Origin: M3007 sp038203695
GTDB taxonomy: Bacteria > Bacteroidota > Bacteroidia > Chitinophagales > Saprospiraceae
Length of the DNA: 49,963 nucleotides
Direction: 5' to 3'
Assembly (NCBI GenBank): GCA_038203695.1
Contig: JBBRDQ010000010.1
Coordinates: forward strand, 1-49,963
Numbering within the stretch: position 1 is the stretch's first letter; every line of letters begins with the position of its first letter. Below, in pieces: positions 33,701 to 41,941 of this stretch. The notes under the pieces are model-generated. The model was not told where the DNA came from and made no database searches. It saw only the letters and a program-made list of their open reading frames with translations. The translations under genes and the position numbers were made by a program.

Positions 33701-34135
33701 ATGCAATTACTCGCGCAACTAAACGCACACGAAGTCCGCTACCTGCTACTCTGGGACAACGCTGAATCCGAACACAGCATCGGAAACTTCTGCGTCTGGA
33801 TCGAACCCTCCCACGAGAGTAAAAGCCGTTTGTTGTCGTTATTAGCCAATATGGGCTACGCCGCCGAAGACACCCAGTTGATTCGGGTCACCGATTTTTT
33901 CCAGCCTTTTGCGTTTACGCTGCACTTGCCTTCGGGCCTGGAAGTCGATATTATGACCGCGCCCGAAACCTGTGAACCCGAGCAATTTGAAGATTTTTAT
34001 GCCAAATCGACGCCGGTGTACTGGGAGGAAATCTCTTTTCATGTGGTCGAATGGGTCGATATCGACGCTTCGTATCAGTCGGGTGGCGACTATCTTACCG
34101 CACCGACGCTGATTTTAAAGTTGCGCAACGAATGA
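33701..34135 (+). CDS. nucleotidyltransferase-like hypothetical protein
   Basis: A 144-residue soluble protein. MQLLAQLNAHEVRYLLLWD at the N-terminus and GLEVDIMTAPE further on resemble the small nucleotidyltransferase-fold proteins in which a helix (LNxHxVRYLLxG) leads into the active-site loop and a second strand carries VDIxT. The usual GSxxxxD loop is not intact, so it is probably inactive or divergent; this is inference. A TATGTTTG box (33683-33690) lies only 10 bases upstream. Its last codons overlap the glycosyltransferase start (ATGA at 34132), so the two are translationally coupled. Confidence 0.65.
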   Translation: MQLLAQLNAHEVRYLLLWDNAESEHSIGNFCVWIEPSHESKSRLLSLLANMGYAAEDTQLIRVTDFFQPFAFTLHLPSGLEVDIMTAPETCEPEQFEDFYAKSTPVYWEEISFHVVEWVDIDASYQSGGDYLTAPTLILKLRNE

Positions 34136-35040
34136 AGGTCGCCGGTTTTACTTTTGTGCGCAATGCGCTGCGCTATGATTATCCCGTCGTCGAGGCCATT
34201 ACTTCCATGCTGCCTTTGTGCGATTACCTGATGGTGGCCGTTGGGCAGTCGGAAGACGCCACGCTCGAACTGGTCCGCAGTATCGCCGATCCGCGTATAC
34301 ATATTATTGAAACAGTTTGGGACGATACGCTGCGCGCGGGTGGCCAAGTGCTCGCCGTCGAAACCGATAAGGCTTTCGCGGCCATTCCCGACGATTACGA
34401 CTGGTGTATTTATTTGCAAGGCGATGAATGTCTGCACGAGCAGGATTTTTCGGTCATCCGGGCGGGTATGGCGCGCTGGCTCGACGATCCGCAAACGCAG
34501 GGTTTTATATTTCACTACCGCCATTTTTACGGCTCTTACGATTATGTCGGCGTTTCGCGGCGCTGGTATCGCCGGGAGATTCGGATCATTCGCAATGACA
34601 AACAGATCCATTCCTACCGCGATGCGCAGGGTTTTCGCTATTTTTCACCAATAAACGGTCCTGTGAAACGAGATGGCATAAAATTGCGCGTCCGCTTGTT
34701 ACAGGCCTATATCCATCATTATGGCTGGGTAAAGAATCCAGCCGAACAACAACGCAAGCAATTGAATTTTAACCGTTTGTGGCATTCTGATGCGGTAGTA
34801 CGGGAAAAAGTCGGACCGGCGGAAACGTATCAATACGATGGCTCGGAACCGCTTGAACGATATGCCGGGACGCATCCCGCTGTGTTATTGCCCCGTATCG
34901 AGGCGATGAACTGGCAGTTCAGCAGCGACCCGACCCATATCCGCTGGCGCTGGAAAGACCGTTGGTCTAACTGGCTGGAGCGGCATACCGGCTGGCGGTT
35001 GGGCGAATACCAGAATTATGTTTTGATTGGGAATGCGTGA
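34132..35040 (+). CDS. glycosyltransferase family 2-like protein
   Basis: A 302-residue soluble protein of the GT-A fold type. It starts MKVAGFTFVRNALRYDYPVV and contains CDYLMVAVGQSEDATLELVR, with the Asp of the nucleotide-sugar site, then DWCIYLQGDECLHEQD in place of the usual DxD and RREIRIIRND. This arrangement occurs in Bacteroidota glycosyltransferases of unknown acceptor. The ATG overlaps the stop of the preceding nucleotidyltransferase-like gene (ATGA), which makes a coupled pair. The longer reading from 34051 is rejected because it lies inside the previous gene. Activity and sugar donor are unknown. Confidence 0.78.
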   Translation: MKVAGFTFVRNALRYDYPVVEAITSMLPLCDYLMVAVGQSEDATLELVRSIADPRIHIIETVWDDTLRAGGQVLAVETDKAFAAIPDDYDWCIYLQGDECLHEQDFSVIRAGMARWLDDPQTQGFIFHYRHFYGSYDYVGVSRRWYRREIRIIRNDKQIHSYRDAQGFRYFSPINGPVKRDGIKLRVRLLQAYIHHYGWVKNPAEQQRKQLNFNRLWHSDAVVREKVGPAETYQYDGSEPLERYAGTHPAVLLPRIEAMNWQFSSDPTHIRWRWKDRWSNWLERHTGWRLGEYQNYVLIGNA

Positions 35041-35236
35041 TGACTGCATACGCTTAATATTGCGCCGGCAGGTAAAAAATGAAATTCCAGCGACTAATAC
35101 GATCTCTACCAGGCACCACAACGATTTTTTAGGAACGTGTAAAAATTACAAGCACACGCCCTACCTCAAAAATCAACATTCATCAATCGGCATTCGTCCA
35201 TCAAAAGAGCGCTTCGTATTTTAAAAATTCAAACTC

Positions 35237-36499
35237 ATGACAGCCCATCTTCTTACTATTGGTGATGAAATTTTAATCGGCCAGATCGTCGATACAAACT
35301 CGGCCTGGATGAGCCGGCAACTGAACCTGTGCGGCATTACAGTCGTTGGAAAGAGCAGTGTTGGCGATACGCGGGCGGCCATTCTGGCGGGTGTCGAACA
35401 TGCCGCTACTACGGCGCAAATTATCATTATGACCGGTGGGCTGGGGCCGACCAAGGATGATATTACCAAAAAAACGCTGGCGGAAATGTTCGATTCCAGC
35501 ATGGCCTTTCATGCGGAGACCTATGGTTGGATCGAAGATTATTTTGCAAAAATAAACCGCACGGTGCCGCCGGTTATGCGCGACCAGGCGACGTTGCCGG
35601 AGAAAGCGACCATCCTTGCGAATAAGGTCGGCAGTGCGCCGGGTATGTGGTTTGAGCGCGCCGAAAAAGTCTTTATTTCACTACCGGGTGTGCCGTTTGA
35701 GATGGAATACCTGATCACACATGAGGTGCTGCCACGCTTGCAAGCCCGGTTTCAAAGCCGGCCTATTGTGCACCGCACGCTACTGACTGCCGGTGAAGGC
35801 GAAAGTAATATTGCTGCGCGTATCGAGGCATTTGAAGATGCACTGCCGGCCCATATCAAACTGGCCTATCTGCCGGCGCTGGGACAAGTGCGACTGCGCT
35901 TGAGCGGTACTTGGCCGGGTGAGATTACGCCGGATGCCGAGGTTATTTTAAGTGTAGAACTGGATGCGCAAAAAGCGCAATTACAGGCAATTATACCCGA
36001 TTTAATCTTTGGTGAGGAAAATGAAAGTCTGCAACAGGTGGTGGGCAATATTTTACTGGCGCAGGGTAAGCAGTTCGGTACAGCCGAAAGTTGCACCGGT
36101 GGCTATGTCGCCCATCTGATCACAACGGTGCCGGGCGCGTCGGCCTATTTCCCCGGGTCGATCGTGTCGTATTCGTATGCGATGAAAGAGAAATTGCTCG
36201 GCGTGAATCCGGAAACACTGCGCCAGTTTGGGGCAGTCAGCGAAATAACCGTCCGCGAAATGGCCCTTGGCGCACTGGATACACTGGGCGTGGATGTCTC
36301 GCTGGCTATTTCCGGCATCGCCGGTCCGGACGGTGGCACGCCCGACAAACCCGTCGGTACCGTGTGGATGGCCGTGAGTGATCGCCATCGAACGGTGGTG
36401 GTAAAATATGTTTTCGGCCGCGATCGGTTAAAAAATATCCAACTGACCGGCACATATGGGTTGAATCTGGTACGAAAGTTTTTGCTGGAAACGGTTTGA
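35237..36499 (+). CDS. cinA: CinA-family nicotinamide-nucleotide amidohydrolase
   Basis: A 420-residue two-domain protein. The N-terminal MoCF-like domain (about 1-170) has LLTIGDEILIGQIVDTNSAW, TGGLGPTKDDITKKTL and SLPGVPFEM. The C-terminal CinA domain (about 255-415) has ESCTGGYVAHLITTVPGASA, GSIVSYS, GAVSEITVREMA and SGIAGPDGG, the amidase motifs that turn nicotinamide mononucleotide to nicotinic acid mononucleotide in NAD recycling. Length and order are normal. It has a leader of about 200 bp after the glycosyltransferase gene and ends 75 bp from the convergent dinB stop. Confidence 0.92.
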   Translation: MTAHLLTIGDEILIGQIVDTNSAWMSRQLNLCGITVVGKSSVGDTRAAILAGVEHAATTAQIIIMTGGLGPTKDDITKKTLAEMFDSSMAFHAETYGWIEDYFAKINRTVPPVMRDQATLPEKATILANKVGSAPGMWFERAEKVFISLPGVPFEMEYLITHEVLPRLQARFQSRPIVHRTLLTAGEGESNIAARIEAFEDALPAHIKLAYLPALGQVRLRLSGTWPGEITPDAEVILSVELDAQKAQLQAIIPDLIFGEENESLQQVVGNILLAQGKQFGTAESCTGGYVAHLITTVPGASAYFPGSIVSYSYAMKEKLLGVNPETLRQFGAVSEITVREMALGALDTLGVDVSLAISGIAGPDGGTPDKPVGTVWMAVSDRHRTVVVKYVFGRDRLKNIQLTGTYGLNLVRKFLLETV

Positions 36500-36574
36500 A
36501 GGAGGGAGTTATGGGGTGTGAATTATTTGGGGTACCCATGACTTTAAAAAAGGTTGAAACGAAGGATTTGCCAC

Positions 36575-37762
36575 TTACTCCAGCTTCTTTTTTACGTTGA
36601 CGCCGCGGACAACGGCACCAGCGCCAAATTTTTGACGGATCTGGTCGAGCTGGCGCAGGAGTTGCGTTTCGCGCTCCGTATCTTCGAAGAGGTTGGCTTG
36701 TTGGCTGCCGGTGCGTAATTCGCTGAAACGGACGCCCAGTAATCGCAAGGGGCGGCGCGCATCGTAGAGTTTGTCAAAAATTTCCCGGGCAGTTCGTAGC
36801 AGCACGGAATCATTGGCGGTAGGTGGAATTGTGCGTTGCTGCATCAAAGTTGTAAAATCCGGATACCGCACTTTTACAGCGATACAAGCCGTCAACTTCT
36901 GGTCTTTGCGCAGATCGAAAGCCAGGCGCGTGACCAAATCAGTCAGCCGATCGCGTAAGGCATTCGCATCGCCGATATCTTCGTTAAAAGTGCGTTCGGT
37001 CGACATGCTTTTTTGTTCCTGCCGGGCCTCTACCGGACTGTCGTCGCGACCATTGGCCCGGTGCCACAGGTCTACGCCGTGTTTGCCAAAAATACGTTCG
37101 AGCAGATCGGGCGCGGTGGCGGCCAGTTGGCCGATGGTTTTTATGCCGCGAATGTCCAGTTTGCGTTCGGTTTCCTTGCCCACAAAAGGCATTCTGTTCA
37201 CCGGGAGGGGGGCCAGGAAATCGCGTTCGGTGCCGGCCGGGATGAGCAGGGCACCATTGGGTTTGGCTTCACCGGTGCCAATTTTGGAAACTGTTTTATT
37301 GACGGAAAGCGCCATGGAAATCGGCAATCCGGACTCCCGGATGATGCGCTCGCGCAGGGCAAGCGCCCATTTCCAGCAGCCAAAATACTGATCCATTCCG
37401 GTTAAATCCACGTAAAATTCATCGATGGAGGCTTTTTGCAGCACCGGCGCTGATTCGGCAATGAGCTGCGTGACCAGGCGGGAGTGCCGTACGTATGCCT
37501 GCATATCCGTGGGCAAGACGATGGCCTCGGGGCAAAGCCGCAGCGCCGACTGCACCGGCATGGCCGAACGTACGCCAAATTGCCGCGCTTCATAGCTACA
37601 TGACGACACCACGCCCCGGTCACTGTGTCCGCCAATGATCAGCGGTTTGCCGCGCAATTCAGGATGCTGCAAGAGCGCGACGGACACAAAAAATGCGTCG
37701 AGATCGAGGTGCAGGATGGCGCGTTCGAACGCTGCCGGTGGGGTATGTTGCTGGGTTTGCAT
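36575..37762 (-). CDS. dinB: DNA polymerase IV (Y-family)
   Basis: A 395-residue translesion polymerase. Catalytic marks are the first Asp in HLDLDAFFVSV (about residue 20), the Asp-Glu pair in KASIDEFYVDLTG, the palm sequence SYEARQFGVRSAMP and LSVNKTVSKIGTGEAKPNG. A little-finger domain follows and the C-terminus carries QANLFED, similar to the beta-clamp binding motif. The start is ATG at 37762; a TTG nine bases upstream would add three residues, but it overlaps the -7 box at 37769-37776. That box leaves almost no leader. Identity strong. Confidence 0.93.
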   Translation of the reverse strand: MQTQQHTPPAAFERAILHLDLDAFFVSVALLQHPELRGKPLIIGGHSDRGVVSSCSYEARQFGVRSAMPVQSALRLCPEAIVLPTDMQAYVRHSRLVTQLIAESAPVLQKASIDEFYVDLTGMDQYFGCWKWALALRERIIRESGLPISMALSVNKTVSKIGTGEAKPNGALLIPAGTERDFLAPLPVNRMPFVGKETERKLDIRGIKTIGQLAATAPDLLERIFGKHGVDLWHRANGRDDSPVEARQEQKSMSTERTFNEDIGDANALRDRLTDLVTRLAFDLRKDQKLTACIAVKVRYPDFTTLMQQRTIPPTANDSVLLRTAREIFDKLYDARRPLRLLGVRFSELRTGSQQANLFEDTERETQLLRQLDQIRQKFGAGAVVRGVNVKKKLE

Positions 37763-37768
37763 TACCCC

Positions 37769-37776
37769 CAAAGATA
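37769..37776 (-). promoter_or_regulatory. -7 box at the dinB start
   Basis: TATCTTTG on the minus strand, an exact TAnnTTTG match, only 6 bases before the ATG at 37762. If used, the transcript would be leaderless or nearly so. Confidence 0.45.
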
Positions 37777-37920
37777 GGCGAAAATGCCGGGTTTAAAACT
37801 GGTTTTTCGGGGTTTTGATCGGGTCTTTTGCGGCAACGACCATGGATCGATAAAAGGTTTTCAGATTGGCTTGCGTTGTAAAAAGGTATTTTAGAGAGTG
37901 TCGCCTCGTTTGGCGAAAAA

Positions 37921-37951
37921 GGGGACGCACCCGGGTTGTAGGTGCGTCCCC
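37921..37951 (-). terminator. strong hairpin, probable terminator of the regulator operon
   Basis: GGGGACGCACC pairs with GGTGCGTCCCC around a 9-base loop. On the minus strand it is followed directly by TTTTT. The operon ending at 38528 would therefore have a 3' untranslated tail of more than 570 bases. Confidence 0.6.
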
Positions 37952-38527
37952 CCATTGTAAAGGGGAAGATTTGTTGGTAACAGTTCGCTGGTTTTTTGGC
38001 GTTACTGACCAGAAGTCGTCACAGATTATATTTGATGTTGTAGGAAAAGCGGTATTGGGGGTTATGGGGCATTTGGAGCAAAGGGAGGTGGCGCGTCTGG
38101 TTGAAATTGGACGCGCCACCCGGTACTTGTTAAGGGGTAATAAAAAATTGGTCTTTGGAGATTTTAACAGGCTGATTGGGGTTGGCCTTGGGGAAGTGGT
38201 TTTCAGAATTTCAAAGAACAGGGCAGGCTGGTACAGTTTTCAAAAGGCTATTGGGAATTAGCCGTCTACTAAGGAGCACAACCGAGTAAATACAGCATGT
38301 ATGGGAAAGCAGAACGGAAAGATATGACAGCCTTTTCTAGCGTGTAGATGTGTCTATGAGCGTCCAGGTACTGATAGCGGGGGCCGGTACTGACCGGTTA
38401 TTTGCAAGAGAGCGAAGCAAATTTTTCAGCATTGTGCAGGATATCGTTGCACGTAGAATGTAGAACAAAAATAAGGGGTTTTCAATCGGTGTCCAATAAC
38501 GGTATTCCATTAATTTTAACAGTAGGG

Positions 38528-39274
38528 CTATATTTCGGTCGGTTCTTGGCGATTCTTACAGAGATCATGTTCGAGTGCGTACTTTGTTAATTCGGCAATT
38601 CCTTTGAGGTTGAGTTTCTTGGAAATATTGGCCCGGTGCACTTCCACCGTATTAAAGGCGATGTTCAGCGTTTTCGAAATTTTATCCGACGTAAGGCCAT
38701 TGGTGATTTCGCACAGCACCTCCACCTCTCGTTTGGACAGGGGCGAGGACGGGAAAACGACTAGCGCGGGACTTTCGTACATGCTTGGGATCGCTATGCC
38801 GGCATTATTTTTCAGGTCTGGGTACACTTTTTCGCCCGCATGCACGCGTTTAATCACTTCCAGCAAGCGGCGGCGGCCCTCGCCTTTTGTGACATAGCCT
38901 TCTACGCCGTGGGCAAAAACATCCTTGATCAGGGCATCGGAACTGTACATGGAAAACAGCACTACTTTGACGGTGGGTCTGCTCATCCTGACCTGAGCGG
39001 CCGCTTCCAGCCCGGTCATATCGCCCAGCGCATAATCCATTACAATCACGTCGATAAACGGGATTTTTGCGATCCGCTCCAACAGATCGGCACCGCTGCT
39101 GGCCTTACCCATCAACTGGAACGGATGCCGGTTGCCATTGGAAAGCAGCCCTGTATCGGCATCATCGGCGGCAATTTCCCGCTGCGCTGCCCCGACCGGA
39201 TTCAGGATCGACATGAGTCCGTCGAGTACAATTTCATGGTCATCCACAATGAATACTTTGATCGGATTGCTCAT
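38528..39274 (-). CDS. LuxR/NarL-type response regulator with extended receiver
   Basis: A 248-residue DNA-binding regulator. The receiver domain starts IKVFIVDDHEIVLDGL, and the phospho-acceptor is Asp80 in VIVMDYALGD. Usual NarL receivers have this Asp near residue 55; here about 25 residues (NPVGAAQREIAADDADT and on) are inserted after the first helix. The output domain is LuxR-type: LSKREVEVLCEITNGLTSDK with TVEVHRANISKKL as recognition helix (about 175-240). The start overlaps the kinase stop by 4 bases (ATGA), so the pair is translationally coupled. It is the partner of the kinase at 39271. Confidence 0.9.
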   Translation of the reverse strand: MSNPIKVFIVDDHEIVLDGLMSILNPVGAAQREIAADDADTGLLSNGNRHPFQLMGKASSGADLLERIAKIPFIDVIVMDYALGDMTGLEAAAQVRMSRPTVKVVLFSMYSSDALIKDVFAHGVEGYVTKGEGRRRLLEVIKRVHAGEKVYPDLKNNAGIAIPSMYESPALVVFPSSPLSKREVEVLCEITNGLTSDKISKTLNIAFNTVEVHRANISKKLNLKGIAELTKYALEHDLCKNRQEPTEI

Positions 39275-41211
39275 GTTAGCTGCTCGTTTTGTTTGGTTTC
39301 CTCGATTGGAATATTGATGATGACGGTGGTGCCTTTGGTGGGACGCTGTTCGAATTGAATGGTGCCGTTCAGTGCGCGTACCCGTCCCTCGACATTTTTC
39401 AAGCCAACGCCATGTCCGTTTATCTGTTTGGGATCGAATCCAACGCCGTCGTCTTCGATCATCATATTAATGGTGTCGTCCATCCGGTCGATCTGCACCA
39501 GCAGTTGCGAGGCTTTGGCGTATTTCAGCACATTACTGATCAGTTCCTGCACGATCCGCAACAAATTTACCTCCTGATAAAACCCGAGCCGCTGCTCCAT
39601 GCCGTACGCCGAGAAATCTACCTCCATTTTGTTCGTGCTGTTGATATCCTGGCACAATTCCTGCAAAACCGGCACCAGACCGACGCGTTCCAGCACGCCC
39701 GATCCCAGTTGGTGGGCGATATGCCGGATATCCTGGTACAGGTTTTTCAAGGCCGCGTTCAGTTTCAGCATCGACTGAAAATTGGGCGAATCCTGGGGCA
39801 AATTTTCCAGTACCGCGTCGTATTGCCAGGTCAATGTGACCATTGCGCTGCCCAAGCGATCGTGGATTTCCCGGGCGATATTGTCTTTTTCTATTTCCTG
39901 TCCTTCCAGACCGGCATTCAGGTATTTTAATTCGCTGGACTGGATCAGTTCGTCAACGGCTTGTTTGTGCAGGTTTTCTTTTTGGGCAGTGATGAGCTGG
40001 AAAGCCCGTTTGCGTTGCCTGCTGGCATATACAATCACGCCAATGACCATGGATAAAAGAATCGCAGTTATAAGCAGTAATCTCATGCGCGATTCTTGGG
40101 TTTGTACTTTCGCATCCGCCATTAAAGTTTCTTTCTTATATCGTTCGGTTTGGAACTTGACGAATTCTTTGCGCTTGTTTTCGTTATAAATAGTATCTCT
40201 GATTTTATAGACTTTTTCCAGGTAATAAAAGGCACTATCACTTTTGTTTAAACGGTTGTAAGCGTATGCAAGATGTTCGTACAAATATTGTTGGTCAAGG
40301 TGGCTTAATTCATTGTTAAGTTGCTGTGCTTTATTCAGATAAGCCAATCCTTCTATCAGTTTATCCTGCTTAATAAACAGTTCGCCTACATTTAGGTATA
40401 AAGGATAATAATCAGCGTTTTCTCCAATCTGCTTCAGTGTTTCCTCTGCTTGCTGAAATAGTTTACTGGCTTCATTTAGATTGCCTTTTGCTTTATAAAT
40501 CAGCGCTTTATTAATATAGATATTGGCCAGATAATCAGGGTCATTGCTGGAAATAATAAAATTGTTAAAAGCAAGATTGTAGTAACTCATCGCACTATCC
40601 AATTGGTTCATCGCTAAACAGCGGTTAGCCAGTGCATAAGCGGCTTGGGCAATACATTCAGTTTCGTCCATTTTTATATACGTATCCAGGGACGATTTAG
40701 CATATTTGTAAGCCTCCGTTGGCTCCAGGTATTCATCATAAATATTTGATGCAAGAATGTACGCATTGCCAAGCAACATCTTATCTCCTTTTGGATCTGC
40801 TTCCAAAAGGCCGATCGCATATAATACATTGGCTATAGCGGCATCATATTTAGTTTCTTTTAAGTTTGTCAAAGCAATGTTTACATAAACTGCAGCGACA
40901 CGGCTACTATCTCCCAGCAAGCGACGACATGCCAGTGCTTTGGTTAAGCAGGCATAACTTTGCATAATATCTTTAGAATTCCTGTAAATCGCTCCCATCG
41001 TCACATACGCATCGCCTTGTCCACGCAGGTATTTTCCCTGTTTAGATTTTTGTAACAAATCCTGGCAGATAATTAAAGCCGTATCCTGACTTTCTTCATG
41101 GATACTGAAGGCAAATTTATTGCCTTTGTTTATTAAAGCGGTATCTACTATTTGTGAAAAAAGGGTTGGGGTGATAAGGCAGGATAAAAGAAATAGGATG
41201 CCGGTTTTCAT
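39271..41211 (-). CDS. TPR-containing sensor histidine kinase (HisKA_3 type)
   Basis: A 646-residue kinase. A signal peptide (MKTGILFLLSCLITPTLFSQ) is followed by periplasmic TPR repeats (about 40-360), a short coiled coil, a membrane helix (LLLITAILLSMVIGVIVYA) and a HisKA_3 domain with the phospho-acceptor His near residue 447 in IAREIHDRLGSAMVTL. The HATPase part has ELISNVLKYAKA (N box), DDGVGFD and GHGVGLKNVEGRV (G boxes). It phosphorylates the regulator at 38528. The TPR half is AT-rich (two lines sampled, about 33-37% GC) while the kinase half is near 50% GC. The gene lies 6 bp downstream of the unknown gene at 41218. Confidence 0.9.
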   Translation of the reverse strand: MKTGILFLLSCLITPTLFSQIVDTALINKGNKFAFSIHEESQDTALIICQDLLQKSKQGKYLRGQGDAYVTMGAIYRNSKDIMQSYACLTKALACRRLLGDSSRVAAVYVNIALTNLKETKYDAAIANVLYAIGLLEADPKGDKMLLGNAYILASNIYDEYLEPTEAYKYAKSSLDTYIKMDETECIAQAAYALANRCLAMNQLDSAMSYYNLAFNNFIISSNDPDYLANIYINKALIYKAKGNLNEASKLFQQAEETLKQIGENADYYPLYLNVGELFIKQDKLIEGLAYLNKAQQLNNELSHLDQQYLYEHLAYAYNRLNKSDSAFYYLEKVYKIRDTIYNENKRKEFVKFQTERYKKETLMADAKVQTQESRMRLLLITAILLSMVIGVIVYASRQRKRAFQLITAQKENLHKQAVDELIQSSELKYLNAGLEGQEIEKDNIAREIHDRLGSAMVTLTWQYDAVLENLPQDSPNFQSMLKLNAALKNLYQDIRHIAHQLGSGVLERVGLVPVLQELCQDINSTNKMEVDFSAYGMEQRLGFYQEVNLLRIVQELISNVLKYAKASQLLVQIDRMDDTINMMIEDDGVGFDPKQINGHGVGLKNVEGRVRALNGTIQFEQRPTKGTTVIINIPIEETKQNEQLT

Positions 41212-41217
41212 TACGGA

Positions 41218-41931
41218 TTATTTTTTCTTTGGTCTGGGTCTGGGGAATGCGGTAGGCGTGTGGTTTTTATTTTTCGTTTTATTTTGCCTTATTGGGGGAG
41301 GGTTACCGGTCCCCGGCTTATAAAGCGCCGTATAGGCATCATTATCGAGCAAGGTGCCGAAATCTGCCACATTAAAGATATGATCGGTCGTAATCTCTTT
41401 AGTAGGCGTGCCGTTGCCACCGATCTCTATTTTTGAAAGCGTATTTTTATCCGTTGAGGGCGGATCCGTGTGCGCTTCCGTGTAAGCGACCGCTGTATCG
41501 GTTATGATCACTACTTCTGCTTTAAAATTATCCTTATCAATATTTTTAGTGCATACATACGGCGTATCTAAGGCAATATCGGTTCTGTTGGTACTCGGTA
41601 GGCCAAGTGTGCCAGATACCACCACATCCAGATCGGCGATCAGCAGTTTCATGGTTTTAATAGTAGTACCCGATTCCAGCGTTTTTACTTCAATCGTATC
41701 GATTGTGGGACTGGTCACCGAAAAAGCAGTATACACATGCGCTTCTTTTGGCGTGACAATGCTGCCATTGGCAGTGCCGGTAATGGAGATATTAAAAAGC
41801 ATGGTTTGTCCGACAACTGACCCAACGCCGAAAGACGCGGATTGTCCGGAAGGCACGTACACGAGTACATACAGGGTTACGCTATCGCCACTTTTGATGG
41901 CATAGCAAAATGGGAATTTAGGAGTTGGCAT
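41218..41931 (-). CDS. hypothetical protein in protease / two-component operon
   Basis: A 237-residue protein without a signal peptide. It is rich in Thr, Val and Ile in alternating strands (VTLYVLVYVPSGQS, MLFNISITGTANGSIV, IKTMKLLIADLDVVVSGTLG), so it is probably an all-beta fold. The last about 30 residues are Lys/Pro-rich and positively charged (NPPPIRQNKTKNKNHTPT, PRPRPKKK), a linker or binding tail. I did not recognise a family. It lies 10 bp after the protease gene and 6 bp before the kinase gene, so it belongs to the operon. Confidence 0.7.
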   Translation of the reverse strand: MPTPKFPFCYAIKSGDSVTLYVLVYVPSGQSASFGVGSVVGQTMLFNISITGTANGSIVTPKEAHVYTAFSVTSPTIDTIEVKTLESGTTIKTMKLLIADLDVVVSGTLGLPSTNRTDIALDTPYVCTKNIDKDNFKAEVVIITDTAVAYTEAHTDPPSTDKNTLSKIEIGGNGTPTKEITTDHIFNVADFGTLLDNDAYTALYKPGTGNPPPIRQNKTKNKNHTPTAFPRPRPKKK

Positions 41932-41941
41932 AGGTGCATTG

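Larger units (their letters stand above)
37763..38527. other. structured noncoding region between dinB and the regulator operon
   Basis: No protein gene is supported in these 765 bases. Two strong GC-rich hairpins stand out: 37921-37951 (11-bp stem GGGGACGCACC/GGTGCGTCCCC) and 38087-38120 (11-bp stem GGTGGCGCGTC/GACGCGCCACC). A smaller one lies at 37901-37916 (TCGCC/GGCGA). On the minus strand the first hairpin is followed directly by TTTTT, as in a terminator, 577 bases past the regulator stop. The dinB -7 box lies at the low-coordinate end. The stretch could be a long 3' untranslated region or a small RNA; it could also be a repetitive element. Confidence 0.45.

Noticed and set aside
37866..38261. 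Plus-strand open frame of 131 codons in the region before the regulator
   Set aside because: It runs through both GC-rich hairpins, has no recognised motif and no promoter box; the overlapping minus-strand frame at 37793-38119 is equally unsupported.
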